Assembly: GCA_964541895.1 (NCBI GenBank)
Contig: CAZISM010000008.1
Span: 21,626-85,625 of the forward strand
Direction of reading: 5' to 3'
Origin: CAZISM01 sp964541895
GTDB taxonomy: Bacteria > Zhuqueibacterota > Zhuqueibacteria > Residuimicrobiales > Residuimicrobiaceae
Length of the DNA: 64,000 nt
Below are positions 19,301 to 26,421 of the stretch, one piece after another. The position numbers and the translations under genes are program-made. The notes beneath the pieces are model-generated. The model was not told where the DNA came from. It saw only the letters and a program-made list of their open reading frames with translations, and made no database searches. Within the stretch, counting starts at the first letter, position 1, and each line of letters opens with the position of its first letter.

Positions 19301-20902
19301 AAATTCGCCGATACGTGGGCCGGTCAGGATCTGCCGGACATGGAGGCAAATCGCCGGATCGTAGCGCAGAAAGAGATCAACGATGCGGCGGTGGTGCTCT
19401 CCGAGCACGCCGCCGGCGTCTACCGCCAGGCCATCAAGGGCCTGCAGCGGCTGCGCGACAGCTACTACCAGAATTTGACCATGAGCATCGTGGACTCGCT
19501 TCAGCGTCGTACGACGGTGCAGCAGGATACCATCCTGCGCATCGCCGACCGCTGGGTGGAGCGATCCAGAGAACGGCTGACCGAAGTGTATTACAGTATG
19601 GGCGATCTCCGTTTTGAATCCGCGCGCATGGTGCAGGAGGCGCCGGTGCCACGGGGACTGAACGATCTGCAGCAACTGGTGTATCGTAAACAACTGCTGC
19701 AGATCGGTACGGTGCCGCTGCTGAAGCAGGCGTTTGAAGAGCACAGCCGAAACGTGACCGTCGCGGATTCGATGAACTATGCTTCGACCTGGGTGGAGCT
19801 GTCCAGACAAAAGCTCGTCACCATCCACACCGCTGTGCCGGCCAGCTATACCAAACTGGCCCTGGACGGCCTGACGACGATCGCGGATAAATTTATCGGC
19901 TATTCCAATCTCATTTACAGCGGTCGCTCCCTCGACGACCTGCTCGACGATCTGGCCGGCCACGGCCGGGATTTGGCCAACATGGTCGACTTTTGTCATG
20001 CCATCATGGACAGCGCCATCGTCGGTTACCATCATTCGATCGCTTCGGCCGGTCAGTGGCGGGCATCGCCGGAATCCATTGCAGCGGTGCAGGATTCCCT
20101 CATGGAGCGCATACTGGATTTTTCGGCGCTCTGCGATTCGCTGGCTATGAACGCCAAAGGCAGAGCCAATATGGCGCGGCAGCGCTTCCTGGCCACTCAG
20201 GATCCGGTGCTGGAGGAAGGGCTCTTTACCTTTGAGAGCAACTATTTCAGCTTGCGAAAGGCGAACAAAGAGGTGCTGGAGCGAGGTTATAACCTCGGCC
20301 GGGAGCTGGCGACCAATAGTCGCCACGACCAGCTGGTGCTGCTGCGGCTGGTGGCCCTGGATCCCGATACCTATGCCGCTCAGGCCGGCTTGACCATCAG
20401 CGAAATGACGGTGGCGACCGATACAACCTGGCGGGCGGCTTCCACCTATTTTGAAGGTTGGACCGGAATCGGTTTCGATGCCTCCAGCTGGGCCACAGCC
20501 GGCAAGGCCGACAGCAGTATCGCCGGCGCGGTCTGGCTCTACGAACCGTCGGCTGACACCACGGCTATCGCTGTCGTTCCGGTGACGCGGCTCTATATGC
20601 GGCTCTATTTTAGCGTCCCCGGTTTGCCGGTCTCCTGCCGGCTGAACTACCAGGCGCCCCATCATGTCAGTTTTTACCTTAACGGGGAATCGATCAAGCG
20701 AGTCAAAGCCGGCGAGCCGCAGGAGCCTGTTGATATGACCGATGTCATCAGCAGCGGCGGCAATCTGTGGGCCATGGAGGTGGTGCAGGCCGAAGGCTCA
20801 GCGCCGGGAATAGCCACTCAGATCGTGGTGCGCTATGTGCCGGGATGGGAGGAAAAAGTAAAGAGTCTAAATGTTCAGGCTGCCAGCGGCCGGAATCCGT
20901 AG
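16382..20902 (+). CDS. Giant exported TPR protein with C-terminal beta domain
   Basis: A 1506-residue envelope protein. A signal peptide follows the internal Met at residue 13 (MKLCTLSR, cleavage near LQAQA), so ATG 16418 is a plausible alternative start. Roughly residues 130-900 are repeated TPR/YbgF-like helical pairs with typical phrases such as ALYRLGWCYYRINNYPKAI, ALYYRRYQFKEALRYFNTLL and LAFDYAELRDYRNAALTYERL. Residues about 900-1330 are mixed helical. The last 150 residues look like a beta-sandwich (WTGIGFDASSWATAG, MRLYFSVPG, VSFYLNGESI), reminiscent of galactose-binding-like folds. In Myxococcus, large TPR proteins accompany AglRQS/AgmX-type motors; this gene's place before exbB suggests a similar role. 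Confidence 0.75.
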   Translation: MLRARTKRYENRMKLCTLSRSAILYGVLLTAAVIEPLPLQAQAPSLPDSALAFLVQRDSVLNTFSLEELERFRNYYTREITRLQNERLELRKRGIRDGELFLARKPQSKNGDKIVMRLAELYYEQAQDDFQIEMQEYDRLYALFERGQLAQPPKEPRKNINKALELYVTVVEKYANGDLVDDAFFNIGFLLEEAGHADSARTYYEKVIADYPKSPLRPDALMRIGEYYFNPPMNLVEKAIEYFERILPFIESPRYNEALYRLGWCYYRINNYPKAISFFTLLADDVQKTRPYDPMQKYTNPSLMDESVEYIGLSFLDYGGPDRAAEYLTRIGGRAYGVNVLRRIGDAYFNEKEDYPNALKAYALLLQLYPEAPVAPSVQNRIVQCHRRLEDQTSAFLAREKLYNSYRDGTSWWDKNSDKEARKRALVYVESALRDNITVLLNRGQETNQLEFFNQAVLQSRRYLATFPTDSSAALIHWNMALTLDTKLKQTAQAFDEYIEISNLYWESRYQRFAAANAVAMARDAAVSAIAAAEQAARRSISLADLQKETKNPQGVKFREKMKLEPNELTLEETRLAQAYDNYIKLFPHDKETPIFLANAGALYYRRYQFKEALRYFNTLLRHFPGSEEFAQARYAIMESYFGKADFRSSEIIARRILISDAPEEVKSRAQRRLAESIYLSAEMLAEENKHLDAGNEYRRVVREAPNSAFADLALFNAALEYDKAGEFNRAIETYTSLLATQPQSAYGLDAQNNLAFDYAELRDYRNAALTYERLANNQPDTLKARDALFNASLYFSRAEDWESAIKTNRTFLKRYPRDEHADEAAFDIAVFYRRLNHFDKSEEAFLDFVKDFPDSPRIVEAYYLRGRRLYETGDRKAARLEFQHAVAASQQLEKRNLDRNDFYAAESEFDLAGLLFDESDRLQFKLPLADLNRNKQRKKELLLEIIHHLSACAAYGTPRVYEATYQVGLAYQKFADTWAGQDLPDMEANRRIVAQKEINDAAVVLSEHAAGVYRQAIKGLQRLRDSYYQNLTMSIVDSLQRRTTVQQDTILRIADRWVERSRERLTEVYYSMGDLRFESARMVQEAPVPRGLNDLQQLVYRKQLLQIGTVPLLKQAFEEHSRNVTVADSMNYASTWVELSRQKLVTIHTAVPASYTKLALDGLTTIADKFIGYSNLIYSGRSLDDLLDDLAGHGRDLANMVDFCHAIMDSAIVGYHHSIASAGQWRASPESIAAVQDSLMERILDFSALCDSLAMNAKGRANMARQRFLATQDPVLEEGLFTFESNYFSLRKANKEVLERGYNLGRELATNSRHDQLVLLRLVALDPDTYAAQAGLTISEMTVATDTTWRAASTYFEGWTGIGFDASSWATAGKADSSIAGAVWLYEPSADTTAIAVVPVTRLYMRLYFSVPGLPVSCRLNYQAPHHVSFYLNGESIKRVKAGEPQEPVDMTDVISSGGNLWAMEVVQAEGSAPGIATQIVVRYVPGWEEKVKSLNVQAASGRNP

Positions 20903-20938
20903 GGCAAGGCAGGTCAGGCGTTCAGCCAGGAGGTCGTG

Positions 20939-21286
20939 GTGCAAAAAAGATGGATGGTTATCTGTGTGGTCGCCGTTTGCGGGGTTCTGGGCGCCCAGGA
21001 AAAGGCGCCGCCGGCGGATTCAACGCATACCGCGGCCGCAGACTCGAGTGCCATCAAAGAGGTCTCGCTTGAAGATATCCACATTGATGCCGTGGTGGAA
21101 AAACCGGCGGTAACTCTGATTCCACGGCGGATTCCGCCGGAAATGGGCGATGCGCCGGAGATGAACCGTTCCTTTGATCGCGAGCTTAAACAGCGGCCGT
21201 CGTTCCTGAACGAGCTGGGCCGGGAAATGGAAAGCGGTCAGCGCCTGCAGACGGATAAAAAAAATCTTGCGAAAGAAAAGAAATAA
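20939..21286 (+). CDS. Small exported protein encoded before exbB, unknown
   Basis: A 115-residue protein with a signal peptide (hydrophobic stretch WMVICVVAVCGVLG, cleavage near GAQ), a Thr/Ala/Asp linker and a conserved-looking core (EDIHIDAVVEKPAVTLIPRR, then MNRSFDRELK). The tail is lysine-rich. I choose GTG 20939, 5 bases after AGGAGG (20928-20933); GTG 20936 is too close and ATG 20954 too far. It lies between the TPR genes and exbB. Probably a periplasmic accessory of that complex; no family recognised. Confidence 0.6.
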   Translation: MQKRWMVICVVAVCGVLGAQEKAPPADSTHTAAADSSAIKEVSLEDIHIDAVVEKPAVTLIPRRIPPEMGDAPEMNRSFDRELKQRPSFLNELGREMESGQRLQTDKKNLAKEKK

Positions 21287-21295
21287 AGATATATT
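21267..21295 (+). promoter_or_regulatory. Predicted internal promoter for exbB-exbD-exbD-tonB-like
   Basis: TTGCGA (21267-21272), 17-bp spacer, TATATT (21290-21295), overlapping the 3' end of the small exported gene. The AT-rich stretch to 21310 supports a start near 21302, about 54 bases before the exbB ATG. Confidence 0.4.
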
Positions 21296-21355
21296 TATTT
21301 TTATTAACTGTTTTGTGCCACGAGGTCGTTGAAGGTATAGTCGTTGGGAGGTTCC

Positions 21356-22006
21356 ATGGCTGAACTGATTCGTAACTTTAGTCCGGATGTGGCCGGATAT
21401 TTCTATATGTGGGCGTTGCTGGTCCCCATGATTTTCGCCGTCGCCATTGCCGTCGAGCGCGGGATCTATATTTTGCACCGCAGCGACATCAACGCGGAAA
21501 AATTCATGGCGGAAATCCGCAAACTGGTCACCGCAGGCAAAATGGAAGATGCGGTGAACCTGTGTGATCGCGCCAAGGACCGCGCCCTCCCCAAAGTGGT
21601 GGCCAGTGGCCTGCGCGCGGTGTTGAACAAGCAGCAGGTGGATTTTCGCACCATCCAGAACTCGGTGGACGAGGGCATGCTGGAGATCATTCCCAAACTG
21701 CAGGCGCGGACCAATTATCTGGCCATGTTGGCGAACATCGCGACGCTGCTGGGACTGCTGGGCACGATCTATGGTCTGATCATCGCCTTCCGTTCCATAT
21801 CGGCGCCTGGTATCGATGCCTCGGAAAAAGCCCGTTTGCTGGCCGCCGGCATTTCTACGGCCATGAACACCACCCTGGTGGGTTTGTTCATCGCCATCCC
21901 AACCATATTTATGTATACCTTTCTAACCAATCGCACCAACAAGATCATCGACGAGATCGATGAACATATGGTAAAGCTCATTAACCTGCTGACCGGGAAT
22001 CGTTAA
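21356..22006 (+). CDS. MotA/TolQ/ExbB-family proton channel
   Basis: Inner-membrane pentameric channel that converts proton motive force into mechanical work with ExbD/TolR partners. Helix 1 lies near residues 14-36. After a cytoplasmic domain, helices 2 and 3 carry the family motifs NIATLLGLLGTIYGLIIAF and MNTTLVGLFIAIPTIF, including the conserved threonines that line the pore. Length is 216 from ATG 21356, chosen because GGGAG lies 5 bases upstream; a TTG four codons earlier has no spacing for that site. It is followed 2 bases later by the first exbD. Confidence 0.93.
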   Translation: MAELIRNFSPDVAGYFYMWALLVPMIFAVAIAVERGIYILHRSDINAEKFMAEIRKLVTAGKMEDAVNLCDRAKDRALPKVVASGLRAVLNKQQVDFRTIQNSVDEGMLEIIPKLQARTNYLAMLANIATLLGLLGTIYGLIIAFRSISAPGIDASEKARLLAAGISTAMNTTLVGLFIAIPTIFMYTFLTNRTNKIIDEIDEHMVKLINLLTGNR

Positions 22007-22008
22007 GC

Positions 22009-22545
22009 ATGGCGTATAAACCGTCCAAACGGCGTCACCTGGAAGTCGAACAGATTGAACTTAATCTGTTTCCGGTGATGAACATGATGGTGGTGCTGAT
22101 CCCGCTGTTGCTTTCCACCACCCAGTTTGTCAAATATGGTATTATCGAGCTCAACCTGCCGCGGGCGGCAGGGGGGCCGGTCAGCCAGACCACTCTGGCC
22201 AAAGAGAGCCAACTCAGTCTGGATTTGACCGTATCGATCACCAAGAGCGGTTTTTATATTTCCAGCTCGCAGGCGGTTTTGCGCGACCCTGCGAGCGGCG
22301 GGCCGACCATCGCGAAATTGGCGGATGACCGCTACGACTTTCAGGCGTTGAACCAAAAATTGTACGAGCTCAAACAGCGCATTGTCAAATCGTCGCTGGA
22401 CACACGTCGGATCATCATTCAGGCGGAAATGAACATCGATTATCAGACTCTGGTGGACACGATGGATGCCGCGCGCAGCATCAAGATCGATAATGTCGGG
22501 TACGAGCTTTTTCCTGAAGTGGTGATCAGCGCCGGCATTGTCTAG
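22009..22545 (+). CDS. ExbD/TolR-family protein with Asn in place of the membrane Asp
   Basis: Single-span biopolymer transport protein. The N-terminal cytoplasmic tail (KPSKRRHLEVEQIELN) leads into a membrane helix NLFPVMNMMVVLIPLLL. In ExbD and TolR this helix carries an essential protonatable Asp (D25 in E. coli ExbD) in the pattern TPxxDV; here residue 25 is Asn (codon AAC at 22081-22083). The periplasmic part (about 45-178) has the ExbD fold, ending MDAARSIKIDNVGYELFPEVV. It is probably a non-protonatable partner of the second ExbD downstream. Confidence 0.9.
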   Translation: MAYKPSKRRHLEVEQIELNLFPVMNMMVVLIPLLLSTTQFVKYGIIELNLPRAAGGPVSQTTLAKESQLSLDLTVSITKSGFYISSSQAVLRDPASGGPTIAKLADDRYDFQALNQKLYELKQRIVKSSLDTRRIIIQAEMNIDYQTLVDTMDAARSIKIDNVGYELFPEVVISAGIV

Positions 22546-22658
22546 CCGGATCGCGCCGTCCATTCAGTGATCGTTGGACTTTTCTCCATGTTTCGCCGAC
22601 GTCGGCACAGGTGGTGCGGGCGAAACCATGGATCAAGACTTTAATCGGGTAATAGCGT

Positions 22659-23156
22659 ATGGCGTTTATCCCTTCACGAATCAAGCGCCACAATACCGGT
22701 GCGGCACCCAAAGTGGGTTTAAATTTGACCTCCATGATGGACATGTTTACCATCATTCTGGTGTTTTTGATCAAAACCTTCAGCACCGAAGGACTGCTGT
22801 TGCATCCTTCGCAGGATTTGACGTTGCCCAAGTCCACGTCGGACAAGAGCCCGGAGGTGGCTCTGGATGTAACGGTGTCCCGTGAATGGATCATGGTGAA
22901 TGAAAAACCGGTCGAAAAACTGAGCAATGTGGTGAGCAGCAACGATTTGTTGATACCTCGCCTTTATGATGCGTTACAGAACTACTCCAAAGAAGCAAAA
23001 CGCATGGAAGAGCAATATGGCATAAAGTTCACCGGCAAGGTAACCATTCAGGGTGATCAGAAATTGCCTTTCAGCACTTTGCTCAAGGTGATGGCCACCT
23101 GCGGGCGTTCGGAATATCCGAACATGCGCCTGGTGGTGTATCAGCGGGGAGGATAG
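22659..23156 (+). CDS. ExbD/TolR-family protein with intact membrane Asp
   Basis: Second ExbD-like protein, 165 residues. The membrane helix LNLTSMMDMFTIILVFLI keeps the protonatable Asp at residue 28, unlike its upstream paralogue. The periplasmic region ends with KVTIQGDQKLPFSTLLKVMATCGRSEY, the usual ExbD pattern of a beta strand and helix that contacts envelope partners. A 113-bp gap with no clear Shine-Dalgarno separates it from the first exbD. Together they could form a heterodimer in the pore of the upstream ExbB. Confidence 0.92.
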   Translation: MAFIPSRIKRHNTGAAPKVGLNLTSMMDMFTIILVFLIKTFSTEGLLLHPSQDLTLPKSTSDKSPEVALDVTVSREWIMVNEKPVEKLSNVVSSNDLLIPRLYDALQNYSKEAKRMEEQYGIKFTGKVTIQGDQKLPFSTLLKVMATCGRSEYPNMRLVVYQRGG

Positions 23157-23318
23157 CGGGGCTGCGCCGGCTTTGACGGAAGCCGAACGGCCATGGGATG
23201 AAGGGTATATCGCGGTGATCCGGAGGGAGCCGCATCATAATCAAAGGAGCGGTATACGGTCGCAACACTGCCACAAGAGTATTACAGAAAACCATTTGAC
23301 CAGCTTGAGCGCGAGTTT

Positions 23319-24416
23319 ATGCTCATTCTGCTGGCTTCGTTCGTCCTGCATTTCAGCATTGTAGTCTTTTTTTTACTGAATCCGCCGGCGACGTCGGTGC
23401 CCGAATCCGCCATTCGCCAGATTCAGCAGCGGTATGCCAATCTGGTCCTGGATCAGGAAGAACAATCGGTTCGAATCGCCAATCAGTTGATCGATAATAT
23501 GGGCGGCAAAGAAACCCGCAAGCGCATTGCGGCGCCGGCGCGGCGCCGTGGCGCCGCGTCGCCGCAGGCAGGAGCCCGTCCGGCCGTTGACGAGCCCGCC
23601 CCAGCCGGCGAAGAGGTTTCAAGCCGTGAATCGACAGAGCGCCCAGCCCCGGCCTCCACTCTGGTCTTGCCGGCCGGCCCCACGAGCGGCGCTGTGCAGC
23701 AGGCGGAACAACAGATAGCCGGACAGGGTTTGTTGGGCATCCTGGCCAGCAACAGTCCGCAGGCCGGCCATGATCAGACCGTGCAGGATGTTCTGGGTCG
23801 CGGTGGCAAGGTCGGCCAGACCTCTGATCAGGTTTTTCAGAACATCGACCGACTGGCCAGTTCCGGTGCTTCTACTCGCGCACCGGCCAAGGGAGGCAGC
23901 GGATCAGCCTCGGCGGATCCGTTGACGACCGCGCGCGGCAGCCGCACGACCAGCAGCGGCGCCCGTATCGACCAGGTGGTCTCCGATCTGCCGGGCCACG
24001 GCGGTTCCGGAGGCGGCGGTGTAGGCCAGGTGGTGACTCGTAAAGAAACCATTGAAAAGGCCGGATTGTCGCCGCTGACCGAAGAGGGCGATGAAATTAA
24101 ATCCGGCGGCTCACTCACCGGTGCCCGTGATGTGGCGCAGGTGTCTGCCATTGTCTACGGCCACAGCCAGGCGATTCAGTACTGCTATGAACGGGAATTG
24201 AAGCGCAATCCGGATTTGAAAGGGAAAGTGGTGGTTCGTTTTACCATTTTGCCCAACGGCACGGTGGCCAACCCCGTAATAATCTCTTCGACGTTGCACA
24301 ATGAGGATGTAGAGCGTTGCCTGCTGTCCCGCATCAGCCGCTGGGACGATTTCGGCGCCATTGATGAGCGTCTGGGCAACGCTACCTTTCGGCAGGTATA
24401 CACCTTTGGTTTTTAA
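23319..24416 (+). CDS. TonB-like protein with AgmX/PglI-type C-terminal domain
   Basis: Inner-membrane anchored periplasm-spanning protein. One membrane helix (LILLASFVLHFSIVVFFLL), then a long Pro/Ala/Gly/Ser-rich linker (about residues 65-245), then a conserved C-terminal domain. That domain (IQYCYERELKRNPDLKGK, VVVRFTILPNGTV, then VERCLLSRISRW) matches the AgmX/PglI/TonB-like family, including two cysteines (IQYCYE, VERC) that could form a disulfide. The frame is open upstream to 23241 and reads a plausible YYRKPFDQLEREF tail; an AAAGGAG at 23243-23249 precedes only a non-canonical ACG (23256), so the true start is uncertain and may lie before 23319. It likely transmits ExbBD motion to the outer membrane. 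Confidence 0.85.
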   Translation: MLILLASFVLHFSIVVFFLLNPPATSVPESAIRQIQQRYANLVLDQEEQSVRIANQLIDNMGGKETRKRIAAPARRRGAASPQAGARPAVDEPAPAGEEVSSRESTERPAPASTLVLPAGPTSGAVQQAEQQIAGQGLLGILASNSPQAGHDQTVQDVLGRGGKVGQTSDQVFQNIDRLASSGASTRAPAKGGSGSASADPLTTARGSRTTSSGARIDQVVSDLPGHGGSGGGGVGQVVTRKETIEKAGLSPLTEEGDEIKSGGSLTGARDVAQVSAIVYGHSQAIQYCYERELKRNPDLKGKVVVRFTILPNGTVANPVIISSTLHNEDVERCLLSRISRWDDFGAIDERLGNATFRQVYTFGF

Positions 24417-24444
24417 GCCGGCCTGGCTGTCCGGCCTTTTCTAG
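24417..24444 (+). terminator. Intrinsic terminator after the TonB-like gene
   Basis: GCCGG (24417-24421) pairs with CCGGC (24431-24435), or GGCC-GG with CC-GGCC around a CTGT loop, followed by TTTTCTAGTTT. It begins directly after the stop codon. Confidence 0.6.
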
Positions 24445-24532
24445 TTTATCGCATGGGGCGAGCGTCGCGCCTATCCGACCTGGTATCGGCTGATCCCGGT
24501 TGACCCAATAGACAAGTGGTCGTAAGCAACCT

Positions 24533-24560
24533 GTCAGGTGGCCCCACCTGACTTTTTATT
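24533..24560 (+). terminator. Strong hairpin plus T-run just upstream of aspS
   Basis: GTCAGGTG (24533-24540), loop GCCC, CACCTGAC (24545-24552), then TTTTTATTTAT. A perfect 8-bp stem with a T-run is a textbook intrinsic terminator, yet it lies only 24-31 bases before the aspS start and after a weak promoter-like TTGACC-N17-TAAGCA (24500-24528). It may be a leader attenuator for aspS or a second terminator of the upstream unit. Confidence 0.6.
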
Positions 24561-24583
24561 TATAAACAGGATGAGAATTGACT

Positions 24584-26344
24584 ATGAGGTGGAAACGAAC
24601 ACATACGTGCGGGGAACTGCGCAAAGAGCGGCATGACGAGTCCGTCGTCCTGATGGGTTGGGTCGATCGGCGCCGTGATCACGGCAGTCTGATCTTTATC
24701 GATCTGCGGGACCGCTATGGCATTACGCAGATCCGGATTGATCCCGACAGCCCCGCTTATGAGGAGGGCAAGTCGCTGCGCAGCGAATATGTAGTGGCGG
24801 TCAAAGGCCGGGTGACGCTGCGTCCCGAAGGCATGATCAACAGCAAGCTGCTAACCGGAGACGTTGAACTGGCCGCCGACGAGATTGAGATTCTGAACAC
24901 GGCCAAAACGCCGCCGTTTCCCATGAGCGGTGAGTCCAACGTATCTGAGGACCTGCGCCTGAAATATCGCTACCTGGATTTGCGACGGCCGGACATGCAG
25001 CACCATCTGCTGATCCGTCATCAGGTGGCGCAGATCGCTCGCCGCTATCTGTCGTCGAGAAACTTTCTCGAGATCGAAACGCCATTCTTGATGAAAAGCA
25101 CACCCGAAGGCGCCCGTGATTATCTGGTTCCCAGTCGCGTCTGGAAGGGCCGTTTTTATGCGCTGCCGCAATCGCCGCAGACCTATAAGCAACTGCTCAT
25201 GATCGCCGGTTACGACCGCTATTTCCAGATCGCCCGCTGTTTTCGCGATGAGGATCTGCGCGCCGACCGGCAGCCGGAATTTTCCCAGATCGACGTCGAA
25301 ATGTCCTTCATCGACGAAGAGGAGATCATGACTATGGTGGAAGGACTGGTGGAAACGATATTCCGCGAGATCCTCGACGTCCCCATCACGCTGCCGCTGC
25401 CGCGCATCCCCTACGACGAGGCCATGGCCATGTACGGCAGCGACAAGCCGGATCTGCGCTTCGGCATGACCATTCACGATATCAGCGATGTGGTTCGCGA
25501 CAGCGACTTTCGCGTTTTTAGGGAAACCCTGGCCAAAGGCGGCCTGGTGGCAGGCATCTGTGCCGTCGGCTGCGGTCACTATTCCAGAAAGCAGATTGAT
25601 ACCCTGACCGAATGGCTGAAAAACCGCGGCGCCTCCGGATTGGTGGCGATCAAGGTCAAGGGCGACGACTGGGACAGCTCTCTGAACAAATTCTTCAGCG
25701 ACGGGGTGCGCAAGCAGGTGGTGCAGCGTTTTCAGGCCGGTGACGGCGATCTGCTGCTGATCGTGGCTGACCGGCGTGATACCGCGCTGACCCTGGCCGG
25801 CGCGTTGCGACTGGAAATCGCCGAACAGCTGCATCTGATCGATGAGAGCCGGCTGGGACTGGCCTGGATCGTCGATTTTCCGCTTTTCGAGTACAGCGAG
25901 GAAGAAAAGCGCTACGTGGCCCGCCACCATCCCTTTACCTCGGCCAAACCCGATCAGCTCGATCTCATAACCTCCCGACCGGCCGAGGTTAAGGCGCGTG
26001 CCTATGACCTGGTCATGAGGGGGATGGAGATAGCCGGCGGCAGCATCCGAATTTATGACACCGAAACGCAGAAAAAGATGTTTCAGGCGCTGGGCATTGA
26101 TGAGGCCGAGGCGCAGGAAAAATTCAGCCACCTGCTGGAAGCGCTGGCTTACGGCGCGCCGCCCCACGGCGGCATCGCTTTTGGCTTTGACCGCCTGGTG
26201 ATGATTCTGGCCGGTTGCCAGTCGATTCGTGAGGTCATCGCCTTTCCCAAGACCGCCAGCGCCATGTCCTTGATGGACAACTGCCCGTCCGTGGTGCAGC
26301 CGCATCAATTGGAGGAGTTGGGCATCACCATCAGAGAATCCTGA
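24584..26344 (+). CDS. aspS: Aspartyl-tRNA synthetase (probably non-discriminating)
   Basis: Class II synthetase charging tRNA(Asp). The N-terminal OB-fold anticodon domain (THTCGELRKE, GWVDRRRDHGSLIFIDLRDR) is followed by motif 2 (FRDEDLRADRQPEFSQID), the bacterial GAD insertion (about residues 285-410) and motif 3 (GIAFGFDRLVMIL). The His in RRDHG (residue 33) is the residue that in studied enzymes goes with relaxed recognition of tRNA(Asn), so this enzyme may also make Asp-tRNA(Asn) for GatCAB; that is inference. Start ATG 24584 gives the usual N-terminus; TTG 24578 is an alternative with AGGA 7 bases upstream. A strong hairpin lies in its leader. Confidence 0.95.
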   Translation: MRWKRTHTCGELRKERHDESVVLMGWVDRRRDHGSLIFIDLRDRYGITQIRIDPDSPAYEEGKSLRSEYVVAVKGRVTLRPEGMINSKLLTGDVELAADEIEILNTAKTPPFPMSGESNVSEDLRLKYRYLDLRRPDMQHHLLIRHQVAQIARRYLSSRNFLEIETPFLMKSTPEGARDYLVPSRVWKGRFYALPQSPQTYKQLLMIAGYDRYFQIARCFRDEDLRADRQPEFSQIDVEMSFIDEEEIMTMVEGLVETIFREILDVPITLPLPRIPYDEAMAMYGSDKPDLRFGMTIHDISDVVRDSDFRVFRETLAKGGLVAGICAVGCGHYSRKQIDTLTEWLKNRGASGLVAIKVKGDDWDSSLNKFFSDGVRKQVVQRFQAGDGDLLLIVADRRDTALTLAGALRLEIAEQLHLIDESRLGLAWIVDFPLFEYSEEEKRYVARHHPFTSAKPDQLDLITSRPAEVKARAYDLVMRGMEIAGGSIRIYDTETQKKMFQALGIDEAEAQEKFSHLLEALAYGAPPHGGIAFGFDRLVMILAGCQSIREVIAFPKTASAMSLMDNCPSVVQPHQLEELGITIRES

Positions 26345-26386
26345 CATCTTTTTAACAAAAATGAGGGTATGTAAATACGAATATTC

Positions 26387-26415
26387 TTGACAATTACCCA
26401 ATTTTTTATTAAAAT
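26387..26415 (+). promoter_or_regulatory. Strong predicted sigma70-type promoter of the lipoprotein gene
   Basis: TTGACA (26387-26392), 17-bp spacer, TAAAAT (26410-26415): a perfect -35, a 5/6 -10 and ideal spacing, the best promoter match I see in the window. Transcription would start near 26422, leaving a leader of about 130 bases. Confidence 0.7.
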
Positions 26416-26421
26416 GGACCA

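Noticed and set aside
21344..21355. TTG 21344 as start of exbB
   Set aside because: GGGAG is placed to serve ATG 21356 and would be inside the coding region otherwise.
24481..24583. T-box or riboswitch controlling aspS
   Set aside because: Only a simple 8-bp hairpin with a T-run is present; no specifier loop or antiterminator motif is visible.
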